In this document: one piece after another, positions 1 to 5,171 of the stretch
How positions within the stretch are numbered: position 1 is the first letter of the stretch
Layout of the letters: each line of letters starts with the position of its first letter
Assembly: GCA_014238325.1 (NCBI GenBank)
Contig: JABABH010000083.1
Span: 1 to 8,887 of the forward strand
DNA: 8,887 bases
Reading direction: 5' to 3'
Source: Coxiellaceae bacterium
Lineage (GTDB): Bacteria; Pseudomonadota; Gammaproteobacteria; Coxiellales; Coxiellaceae
Program-made: the position numbers and the translations under genes
Notes under the pieces: model-generated
What the model was told of the DNA's origin: nothing
The model's input: the letters and a program-made list of their open reading frames with translations, nothing else
Databases searched by the model: none

Positions 1-250
1 TCTATCTCAGCTACAACTCGATCAATCCTTACATTTATCGGATATTATATTGCCAAAAGGGGTAGAATTAACTCTCGCTCACTTAGACGAAGACAGCAAT
101 TCAGCTATAGTCAGCATTCATATGCCACATCTTAATACTGAAGATTTAGAGACGGAATCTGAAACGGAAGCAGCTGATGAAACCGGCGCACCCGAATCCA
201 CCGCCAATGAAGGCGAAGAAGCCCCGGAATCCGATGCTGAGCAGACATAA
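1..250 (+). CDS. rplY: 50S ribosomal protein L25/general stress protein Ctc, C-terminal part (5' end outside window)
   Basis: The reading frame is open from the left edge (first full codon at base 2) to the TAA at 248-250; its start lies upstream of the window. The visible 82 residues begin with a segment reading LSDIILPKGVELTLAHLD, followed by AIVSIHMP. This is the conserved end of the TL5/Ctc beta domain found in the long form of L25. It is followed by a roughly 40-residue tail very rich in Glu, Asp, Ser and Thr, as is common in the long form. L25 binds 5S rRNA in the large ribosomal subunit. The next gene, pth, begins only 6 bases after the stop, so the two are probably co-transcribed and may be translationally coupled. 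The TTG at 50 is an internal Leu codon, not a start. Identification rests on pattern recognition of this tail plus the pth neighbour, an order common in gammaproteobacteria. Confidence 0.85.
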   Translation, partial: LSQLQLDQSLHLSDIILPKGVELTLAHLDEDSNSAIVSIHMPHLNTEDLETESETEAADETGAPESTANEGEEAPESDAEQT

Positions 251-256
251 TCACGC

Positions 257-835
257 TTGCCACACGTGATTAAACTGATCGTTGGACTTGGTAATCCGGG
301 TAGAAGCTATGAGCAGACGCGGCATAATGTTGGCTTTTGGCTGATCGATTCGCTTGCTCAACAACAGGCGGGTGTCGTTTTCCGCAATCATACTAAATTT
401 TCTGCAGCTGTGGCGAAGCTCGATGGTTGCCCCCTCCTTAAACCTACGACCTTTGTGAATGATAGTGGGCAAGCAGTCTCTGCTTATACGAAATTTTATC
501 AGCTGAAGCCTCCAGAATTATTAGTCATTCACGATGATCTCGATCTTCCCACCGGATCCATACGTCTTAAATTTGACGGGGGGCACGCCGGCCATAATGG
601 CCTACGCAGCATTATACAGCATATAGGCCAAGCTAATTTTTATCGTTTCCGCATTGGCATTGGCCATCCTGGTCATAAAGACCGTGTCATCTCTTATGTA
701 CTCAGCGCACCGCCTCCCGAAGAGCGCACCCGTATTCTAGAAGCCATCCATGCTGGTATCATGACGCTCCCTGAATTAATGCAGGGGCATACAGAAACTG
801 CCATGCAAATATTACACTCACGGTCATCGTCATGA
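257..835 (+). CDS. pth: peptidyl-tRNA hydrolase
   Basis: Pth releases tRNA from peptidyl-tRNAs that drop off the ribosome by cleaving the ester bond. The protein is 192 residues from the TTG at 257, close to the 194 of E. coli. Visible family motifs are KLIVGLGNPG near the N-terminus, TRHN with the catalytic His (residue 23 here, His20 in E. coli numbering), FVNDSG with Asn68, HDDLDLP with Asp93, and GGHAGHNG with His113 and Asn114. The residue before Asn68 is Val where most bacterial enzymes have Met. The start is uncertain: a GTG at 266 gives MIKLIVGLGNPG and restores the usual numbering of the active-site His to 20. Neither start has a clear Shine-Dalgarno sequence, which suggests reinitiation after the rplY stop 6 bases upstream. 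ychF follows after 30 bases. Confidence 0.96.
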   Translation: MPHVIKLIVGLGNPGRSYEQTRHNVGFWLIDSLAQQQAGVVFRNHTKFSAAVAKLDGCPLLKPTTFVNDSGQAVSAYTKFYQLKPPELLVIHDDLDLPTGSIRLKFDGGHAGHNGLRSIIQHIGQANFYRFRIGIGHPGHKDRVISYVLSAPPPEERTRILEAIHAGIMTLPELMQGHTETAMQILHSRSSS

Positions 836-865
836 CCTCCACTGACTTATCATCGGAATACTATT

Positions 866-1957
866 ATGAGCCTTAAATGTGGTCTAATTGGTTTACCTAA
901 TGTGGGCAAATCCACCTTGTTTAATGCGCTCACGTCTTCACGAGTCGAAGCTTCTAATTATCCATTCTGCACCATTGATCCGAATATTGCGACGGTTGCG
1001 GTACCTGATCGACGCTTGGACGCCATTGCTAAAATCGTGAAGCCTAAAAAAACTATTCCCACAACCATTGAATTCGTTGACATTGCTGGTCTTGTCTCGG
1101 GAGCCTCTCGCGGAGAGGGCTTGGGCAATTTGTTTTTAAGCCATATTCGTGAAGCAGAAGCGATTCTTCATGTCGTACGCTGTTTTGAAAACGATAATAT
1201 CACCCATGTTTCAGGTCGCATCGACCCTCTGTCAGACATGACGTTGATTCACACTGAGTTGGCTTTAGCAGACCTTGATATGCTTCAAAAAGCCACCTTA
1301 AAATTAGAAAAAAATGCGAAACGCGGCGATCCTATAGCTAAGCTCACACAAACTTTATTTCAAAAGCTACAAGCCTTTTTAAACAACGGTCAATCCTTGC
1401 GCCATTTCCCTTTCACCGAAAAAGATGAAACAATACTGAAGCCCTATCCACTACTCACCAAAAAACCCACTTTGTATATAGCTAATACCGCGGGAGATGA
1501 TCCAGGCAGCCTAGCATTATTGCAAACCTTGCTGCAATTTGCTCAACAAGACCATAGCCAAGCGTTACCGATTGCTGCAACACTCGAAGCCGAACTTGCA
1601 GAACTTCCTCCAGAAGAACAATCTGAGTTTCTAGACAGTCTAGGACTGAAAGAACCAGGGCTCCACTCGATTATTCGGGCAGCTTATACTTTATTATCCT
1701 GTATTACTTTCTTCACTGCCGGTCCGCAAGAAGTACGAGCTTGGATTTGTCCACAAGGATTTAAAGCGCATGAAGCGGCCGGCATCATCCATAGCGATTT
1801 CCAAAAACACTTTATTCGTGCAGAAGTCATCTCCTATGAGGATTTTATACAATACCAAGGTGAACAAGGCGCCAAAGAACATGGAAAATGGCGGCTAGAA
1901 GGAAAAGACTATACCATCGTGGATGGCGATGTTATCTATTTTCGAACGAGTGCGTAA
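866..1957 (+). CDS. ychF: YchF, Obg-like ribosome-associated P-loop ATPase
   Basis: YchF is a TRAFAC-class P-loop NTPase that binds ribosomes, prefers ATP to GTP, and is linked to oxidative stress control. The protein is 363 residues, exactly the E. coli length. Visible motifs are the Walker A/G1 GLPNVGKS (9-16), the redox-sensitive Cys35 in NYPFCTID, G3 DIAGLVSGASRGEGLGN (from 72), the helical insert (about 125-200), and a C-terminal TGS domain (about 278-361) with AGIIHSDF, FIRAEV and KWRLEGKDY. The base-specificity motif, normally NxxE in YchF, reads N207-T-A-G210, so the usual acidic residue is missing at its normal spacing although Asp residues follow at 211-212. The ATG at 866 has a weak GGA at 855-857. 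It lies 30 bases after pth, so the operon is likely rplY-pth-ychF. No canonical terminator follows; a 34-nt inverted repeat and the folded element start 17-54 bases downstream. Confidence 0.97.
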   Translation: MSLKCGLIGLPNVGKSTLFNALTSSRVEASNYPFCTIDPNIATVAVPDRRLDAIAKIVKPKKTIPTTIEFVDIAGLVSGASRGEGLGNLFLSHIREAEAILHVVRCFENDNITHVSGRIDPLSDMTLIHTELALADLDMLQKATLKLEKNAKRGDPIAKLTQTLFQKLQAFLNNGQSLRHFPFTEKDETILKPYPLLTKKPTLYIANTAGDDPGSLALLQTLLQFAQQDHSQALPIAATLEAELAELPPEEQSEFLDSLGLKEPGLHSIIRAAYTLLSCITFFTAGPQEVRAWICPQGFKAHEAAGIIHSDFQKHFIRAEVISYEDFIQYQGEQGAKEHGKWRLEGKDYTIVDGDVIYFRTSA

Positions 1958-1973
1958 AAACAATCACGTTTCA

Positions 1974-2007
1974 ATGCAAGAAAGAATGCTTATGTTTCAT
2001 CTTGCAT
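1974..2007. repeat. 8-bp inverted repeat just after ychF
   Basis: ATGCAAGA (1974-1981) and TCTTGCAT (2000-2007) are perfect inverted repeats separated by 18 bases, starting 17 bases after the ychF stop. A three-pair inner stem (GAA/TTC) is possible. There is no T tract behind it, so it is not a classical rho-independent terminator. It could protect the 3' end of the ychF message or be unrelated to it. Confidence 0.4.
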
Positions 2008-2010
2008 CTA

Positions 2011-2145
2011 TAACCCTGCGATAAGGGGTGAGAGCTGATCGCCCTTTATGATGTGAAGCCATGGTTTCACATCAGCATTTTCAACATTCATAACAAAGAT
2101 GATCGTTGAAAATAGTATCAGCTGCACACCCTTATAACTAGGTTA
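2011..2145. other. folded three-way-junction element between convergent genes (possible structured RNA or palindromic mobile element)
   Basis: The whole segment folds on itself. A closing stem pairs 2011-2015 with 2141-2145 (TAACC/GGTTA). After a 5x5 internal loop, 2021-2027 pairs with 2129-2135 (ATAAGGG/CCCTTAT), 2028-2030 with 2125-2127, and 2033-2039 with 2117-2123 (AGCTGAT/ATCAGCT). Inside are two further hairpins. The first, 2049-2074, is a near-perfect 26-nt palindrome with one G-T pair and CCATGG at its centre. The second pairs 2077-2085 with 2105-2113 (ATTTTCAAC/GTTGAAAAT), with a 4-bp inner stem (2088-2091/2099-2102) and a 7-nt loop. The spacers between helices are 9, 2 and 3 nt. It sits downstream of ychF (+) and 9 bases beyond the stop of the minus-strand gene at 2155. 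No T tract and no clear target-site duplication are visible. Either strand could be the functional one. I do not recognise it as a known RNA family. Confidence 0.6.
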
Positions 2146-2154
2146 AACTATGGT

Positions 2155-2595
2155 TTACAATCTAGGCGTAGCTGTACAGGCGTTAACGGTTATACTAGCT
2201 TTTCCGTCTCTGTCCTCTATGTATATACTCTCATCAGCTGCAATTTCAACATTCTTAATCGTGAAACTTGAAAGCGTTTCTGGCATGACAACATTTTCAC
2301 TTTCCTTAACACGCATACCATCGAATAGCATGTCACCGCTTTTTGACTGTAAATTTTTCGACAAAAAAGAGGCATAAGCCCCTCCACTGCCTTTAGCAGC
2401 AGCCATTTGACACTCAATATCATAACGCACGCCTTCCGTAACCCCAGAGACATCTAAATATACGACCTCTTTTGTACCCGGAGCAATCGTGTGTGGATTG
2501 GAAATGAGAGTTGGAGAAAGCTTGATGTTTGCAAAGCCACTCACCATAGCGCTTAAACCAACTAATAAAACAACACTTTCAAATATTTTTTTCAT
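2155..2595 (-). CDS. small exported protein of unknown function (146 aa)
   Basis: I do not recognise the family. The N-terminus is a typical Sec signal peptide: MKK, then a hydrophobic stretch to about residue 19, with likely cleavage near SGFA-N. The mature part is about 124 residues, rich in Ser, Thr, Val and acidic residues with alternating hydrophobic patterns that suggest a beta-strand fold. It has only two cysteines, Cys62 and Cys140, which could form a disulfide in the periplasm. No catalytic motif, lipobox or membrane segment is seen in the mature part. The ATG at 2595 has a GGAG at 2604-2607 with 8-base spacing, and a good -35/-10 pair lies about 70 bases further upstream, so it is a genuine, probably monocistronic gene. 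It is convergent with ychF; the folded element lies just behind its stop. Confidence 0.85.
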   Translation of the reverse strand: MKKIFESVVLLVGLSAMVSGFANIKLSPTLISNPHTIAPGTKEVVYLDVSGVTEGVRYDIECQMAAAKGSGGAYASFLSKNLQSKSGDMLFDGMRVKESENVVMPETLSSFTIKNVEIAADESIYIEDRDGKASITVNACTATPRL

Positions 2596-2895
2596 ACCGA
2601 AAACTCCATGTTTACTTAAAAAATCTCCCTATCTACCACATACTCCGCCAGGATTATATGGCTTCGCGAGTATATCCAGGCATACTGGTTAAGTCAATTG
2701 CCTGTCTTAACCCCCTAAAATGTGCCCACTATGGCACGAATACACTACTCTATGCTCCCTCGAACTGCACGTGCTAAAATAGGACAACGCTATTCGAGAT
2801 AGAGTAGCCATATTTATATTGATGACATCAACACGTCATACACAGCATGGTAGCTTCCTATCCTATTGACCCTAATAAACTGAGACAAGCCTAAA
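2596..2895. other. divergent intergenic region with several inverted repeats, no gene
   Basis: This 300-base gap separates the start of the minus-strand exported protein from the start of the TauE/SafE gene. Besides the promoter above it holds these dyads: 2647-2681 (GCC, GGAT, ATA arms with one mismatch and one bulge); 2687-2712 (GGTTAAG/CTTAACC, 12-base loop); 2722-2737 (GTGCC/GGCAC, 6-base loop); 2745-2807 (CTACTCTAT/ATAGAGTAG with an inner CTCGA/TCGAG pairing); and a 13-base palindrome TTGATGACATCAA at 2819-2831. No open reading frame with a credible start and ribosome site was seen. No good promoter for the permease could be picked out. Confidence 0.5.
2669..2697 (-). promoter_or_regulatory. 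sigma70-type promoter for the 146-aa exported protein
   Basis: Read on the minus strand, TTGACT (2697-2692), a 17-base spacer and TATACT (2674-2669) match the consensus at 5 of 6 positions in both boxes. The expected transcript start is near 2662, giving a leader of about 67 bases that contains the GGAG at 2604-2607. A second TATAAT-like hexamer lies at 2658-2653. The -35 box falls inside an inverted repeat (GGTTAAG 2687-2693 / CTTAACC 2706-2712), which may be an operator. Confidence 0.6.
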
Positions 2896-3696
2896 ATGAG
2901 TGAGCATGACCTGTTTTTGATGATCATGGCCTGTATACTGATCGGGATAGCCGGAGGATGTGTCTCTGGTATTTTTGGCGGAGGAGCCGGGCTTATCAAC
3001 GTCCCTGGCTTTTATTATGTGCTCCATCATTTTGCCTTAACACCTGGCCATACCATGCAAACAGCCATCACCACTGGCATGCTTTCAAGTATCTTTCTCG
3101 GAATATTATCCTCCCGTGTGCAATGGAGGCACCAGCAAATTGATTTCAAAGCATTTAAGCAGCTGCTGCCCGGCATGACCTGCGGCGCGTTACTGGCTAT
3201 CTGCTTATTAAATATCATAGATAGTCGTCTTTTAAAGCAAATCTTTGGTGTTATAGTGCTCGCTATTGCCTTATGGTTTATCCTTTACCGCCAGGACAAC
3301 GACAAAAAATCCTGGTCACTTTCCTCAAAAATCAACCATTTATGGAGCACTTTGCTGGCATTATTTTGGTTGATGCTGGGTGTCGCTGTCTTTACAACCC
3401 CTTATCTTTATAAATGTGGATTGGAGCTGCGACGCGCGATTGGCACCGCTACGTTAATCACCGCATTATTCTCTGCTGTCACTGGTGTATTGCTGATGGC
3501 TAGCGGATATTATTTGATTGGAGCGTCCTCTTACCATCTCGGTTATGTCAGCCTGCCCCTATTCTATAGCACCATCATTCCCAGTTGCATAGCAGGCCAT
3601 TGGGGCGCACGAATCGGTATCCACATACCTAGAAGCGTCCTGAAAAACATTTATGCTGCTTTAATTTTTGTAGTCGGTGTATTGATGCTAGCCTAA
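2896..3696 (+). CDS. TauE/SafE-family membrane permease
   Basis: A 266-residue, highly hydrophobic protein with about eight predicted transmembrane helices in two halves, typical of the TauE/SafE (sulfite or sulfoacetate exporter, formerly DUF81) family. The first half opens with GIAGGCVSGIFGGGAGLINVP (residues 17-37), the glycine-rich family signature. The second half carries the matching TTPYLYKCGLELRRAIGTAT, in which the pattern of a Pro after the loop and then A-I-G-T-A repeats the family's second signature. The soluble loop in the middle (about 130-145) contains a charged RQDNDKKS stretch. Members move small organic sulfur or carboxylate anions across the inner membrane, but the substrate cannot be told from sequence. 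No partner gene for sulfur metabolism is nearby. The ATG at 2896 has no clear Shine-Dalgarno sequence. It appears to stand alone, with the tRNA gene 157 bases behind it. Confidence 0.88.
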   Translation: MSEHDLFLMIMACILIGIAGGCVSGIFGGGAGLINVPGFYYVLHHFALTPGHTMQTAITTGMLSSIFLGILSSRVQWRHQQIDFKAFKQLLPGMTCGALLAICLLNIIDSRLLKQIFGVIVLAIALWFILYRQDNDKKSWSLSSKINHLWSTLLALFWLMLGVAVFTTPYLYKCGLELRRAIGTATLITALFSAVTGVLLMASGYYLIGASSYHLGYVSLPLFYSTIIPSCIAGHWGARIGIHIPRSVLKNIYAALIFVVGVLMLA

Positions 3697-3740
3697 TGCA
3701 AGCGGACCTTTACCATCACATAAAGCGGCCCTTGGAATAC

Positions 3741-3829
3741 TTGACTTACCGCACCAAAATCGGGACAATCCGTAGATTCATATTTCAAATAATAGACAGA
3801 AGATAGATGGGTCAACGGAATGGTACTAT
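3741..3829 (+). promoter_or_regulatory. candidate promoters for tRNA-Met
   Basis: Two possibilities are visible. A distal one has TTGACT (3741-3746), a 17-base spacer and GACAAT (3764-3769), which would give a roughly 78-base leader before the tRNA. A proximal one is an extended -10, TGG followed by TACTAT (3821-3829), which would start about 18 bases before the tRNA but has no recognisable -35. A 6-bp inverted repeat (AGATGG/CCATCT) flanks the proximal -10. Sequence alone does not decide between them. Confidence 0.35.
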
Positions 3830-3853
3830 GGTCCATCTCAACGCTCTATTAAT

Positions 3854-3927
3854 GGCTATGTAGCTCAGTCGGTTAGAGCACGGCATTCATAATGCCGGTG
3901 TCGGTGGTTCAAGTCCACTCATAGCCA
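3854..3927 (+). tRNA. tRNA-Met (CAT), elongator type
   Basis: A full cloverleaf is visible: acceptor GGCTATG (3854-3860) with CATAGCC (3920-3926), D stem GCTC/GAGC, anticodon stem CGGCA/TGCCG around a TTCATAA loop with anticodon CAT at 3888-3890, variable loop GTGTC, and T arm GGTGG-TTCAAGT-CCACT. The discriminator is A3927. The first base pair is G-C, so this is not the initiator. U4 and A5 in the acceptor match elongator tRNA-Met rather than the CAT-anticodon tRNA-Ile that is modified by TilS, which has C4 and C5 in E. coli. CCA does not follow the discriminator directly; the genome reads CACCA after A3927, so the CCA end is presumably added by nucleotidyltransferase. It stands alone, convergent with trpS. 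Confidence 0.96.
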
Positions 3928-3949
3928 CACCAACCTGTTATACCCATTC

Positions 3950-3981
3950 CACTTCAAGATGCGAAGCGTGCACTTGAAGTG
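3950..3981. repeat. palindromic hairpin between tRNA-Met and trpS
   Basis: CACTTCAAG (3950-3958) and CTTGAAGTG (3973-3981) are perfect 9-bp arms around a 14-base loop; the right arm is also part of an 11-base self-palindrome, CACTTGAAGTG (3971-3981). It lies between two convergent transcription units, 22 bases after the tRNA and 25 bases beyond the trpS stop. It has no T tract on either strand, so it is a poor classical terminator. It may be a dispersed REP-like element or a bidirectional 3' end. Confidence 0.5.
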
Positions 3982-4006
3982 ACTCAATCTAGATAAAAGA
4001 AAACAC

Positions 4007-5071
4007 TTAATATACTTGTTTGATCTGCTCTTTCACTCGCTTTAATGTATCATCCGCTATACTATTTGCCACTGCTGCTCCCTCGCGTAATATTTTTTTA
4101 ATATACGCTGCATCCTCTTTAAAACGAAGATGGCGCTCATACATCGGAGCCAAGAAGGGCAACACATATTCCAGTAATTTTTTCTTACAAGCTACATCGC
4201 CAATCTTCCCGTTACGATAGCGATCTTTTGCCTCGATAATCCAAGGTTCATCTTGCACAAAGGTATCGATCAACATCCATAGAGGATTGTTTTCAATACG
4301 ACCAGGATCTGTAGCACGAATACGGTTCGGATCGGTATACATGGACATAATCTTTTCTTGAACGATATCAGGGGAGTCACTGAGCAGGATGGCATTATTA
4401 AGTGATTTACTCATTTTTAATAACGCACCATCTTTCCCCGGCGGGCCTAGGCCCACCAAACGTCCCACTCGTCCAATTTTAGCCATCGGGATGTCAAATA
4501 ACCCTCCTGCCTGTCTGTGCTTATCATCAAGTGTGTGTGAGTCAACTCCGCAATACACCTGATTAAAGCGACGGGCAACCTCGCGGGTTAATTCTAAATG
4601 CGGCAGCTGGTCTTCACCCACCGGCACCAGCGAGGCACGCAAAGCTAAAATATCAGCAACCTGCAAAATGGGATATAATAAAAACCCCATAGAATAATGA
4701 TCACCTAGGGCCTTATCTCTTATTTCAGCTTTAATCGTCGGATTACGCATGACACGAGGAAAAGGGACGAGCATGCTCAGCACGACGGCTAATTCATAAA
4801 TCGCTGGTACTTCTGATTCTACGAATACAGTACAGCGCTCGGGGTCAATGCCAGCCGCAAGGTAGTCTAAAGCAATGTCTAGGGTGCTACGCTGTATCAT
4901 GGCGGGTTCTGTCACCCGTGTCGTAAACGCATGCATATTCGCGAAAACGAAATAGCAGTCATAATGATCCTGCATCGCGATGCGGTTCTCCAACGAACCC
5001 ACCCAATGACCCAGGTGTAGCCGCCCTGTCGTCGTATCACCGCTTAATAAGCGTGTTTTTTTTGTACTCAT
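4007..5071 (-). CDS. trpS: tryptophanyl-tRNA synthetase
   Basis: This class I synthetase charges tRNA-Trp. The protein is 354 residues from the ATG at 5071; a GTG directly before it at 5074 would add one residue. The HIGH-type motif is T-G-R-L-HLGH (19-22). KMSKS lies at 219-223 in LLKMSKSLNNA. The Trp-pocket Asp is in YPILQVADIL (about 140), followed by VPVGEDQLPHLELTREVARRFN. The C-terminal part has MSMYTDPNRIRATDPGRIENN. These features (SGDTTTGRLHLGHWVGSLENR, the MYTDPNRI segment) resemble the Chlamydia/Firmicutes form more than the E. coli form, whose motif reads SGAQPSGELTIGN. Transcription diverges from uvrD. A TTGACA lies about 33 bases upstream of the start; no well-spaced Shine-Dalgarno is present (AGG is only 2 bases from the ATG). 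Confidence 0.95.
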   Translation of the reverse strand: MSTKKTRLLSGDTTTGRLHLGHWVGSLENRIAMQDHYDCYFVFANMHAFTTRVTEPAMIQRSTLDIALDYLAAGIDPERCTVFVESEVPAIYELAVVLSMLVPFPRVMRNPTIKAEIRDKALGDHYSMGFLLYPILQVADILALRASLVPVGEDQLPHLELTREVARRFNQVYCGVDSHTLDDKHRQAGGLFDIPMAKIGRVGRLVGLGPPGKDGALLKMSKSLNNAILLSDSPDIVQEKIMSMYTDPNRIRATDPGRIENNPLWMLIDTFVQDEPWIIEAKDRYRNGKIGDVACKKKLLEYVLPFLAPMYERHLRFKEDAAYIKKILREGAAVANSIADDTLKRVKEQIKQVY

Positions 5072-5080
5072 CACCTACTT

Positions 5081-5109
5081 ATCATCGCGTGTTCTATCAG
5101 GGCTGTCAA
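5081..5109 (-). promoter_or_regulatory. promoter for trpS
   Basis: On the minus strand a perfect TTGACA (5109-5104), a 17-base spacer and GATGAT (5086-5081, 4 of 6) form a sigma70-type promoter. The expected start point, about 5074, coincides with the GTG/ATG start codons of trpS (5074/5071), so the message would have almost no leader. Confidence 0.45.
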
Positions 5110-5130
5110 TCGACCTGCCACCCTCGTCTA

Positions 5131-5163
5131 CGGATCGCGACCCGAACCCCTTCATGTTACAAT
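5131..5163 (+). promoter_or_regulatory. extended -10 promoter for uvrD with an overlapping dyad
   Basis: TGTTACAAT (5155-5163) is an extended -10 element, TGn followed by TACAAT. Transcription would begin near 5170, two bases before the ATG at 5172. No consensus -35 is present; its place is taken by the imperfect palindrome CGGATCGCGACCCG (5131-5144, 12 of 14 positions paired), which could bind a regulator. No CTGT-N8-ACAG LexA box, as found upstream of E. coli uvrD, was seen here. Confidence 0.35.
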
Positions 5164-5171
5164 CCTCCGCC

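Noticed and set aside
1974..2074. Rho-independent terminator for ychF
   Set aside because: The stems are present but no T tract follows any of them on the plus strand.
2011..2145. Known insertion-sequence remnant or MITE with target duplication
   Set aside because: The ends pair as TAACC/GGTTA, but no flanking duplication is visible and no transposase is present; kept as an open possibility only.
2150..2377. Plus-strand open frame of 75 codons across the secreted-protein gene
   Set aside because: It is antisense to a gene with a signal peptide, promoter and ribosome site, and has no start signals of its own.
3700..3733. Two 11-base near-repeats (AAGCGGACCTT, AAGCGGCCCTT) after the permease
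   Set aside because: Only two short copies with one mismatch and no associated structure; could easily be chance.
3854..3981. tRNA-adjacent phage or island attachment site
   Set aside because: No integrase gene and no direct repeat of the tRNA 3' end were seen in the window.
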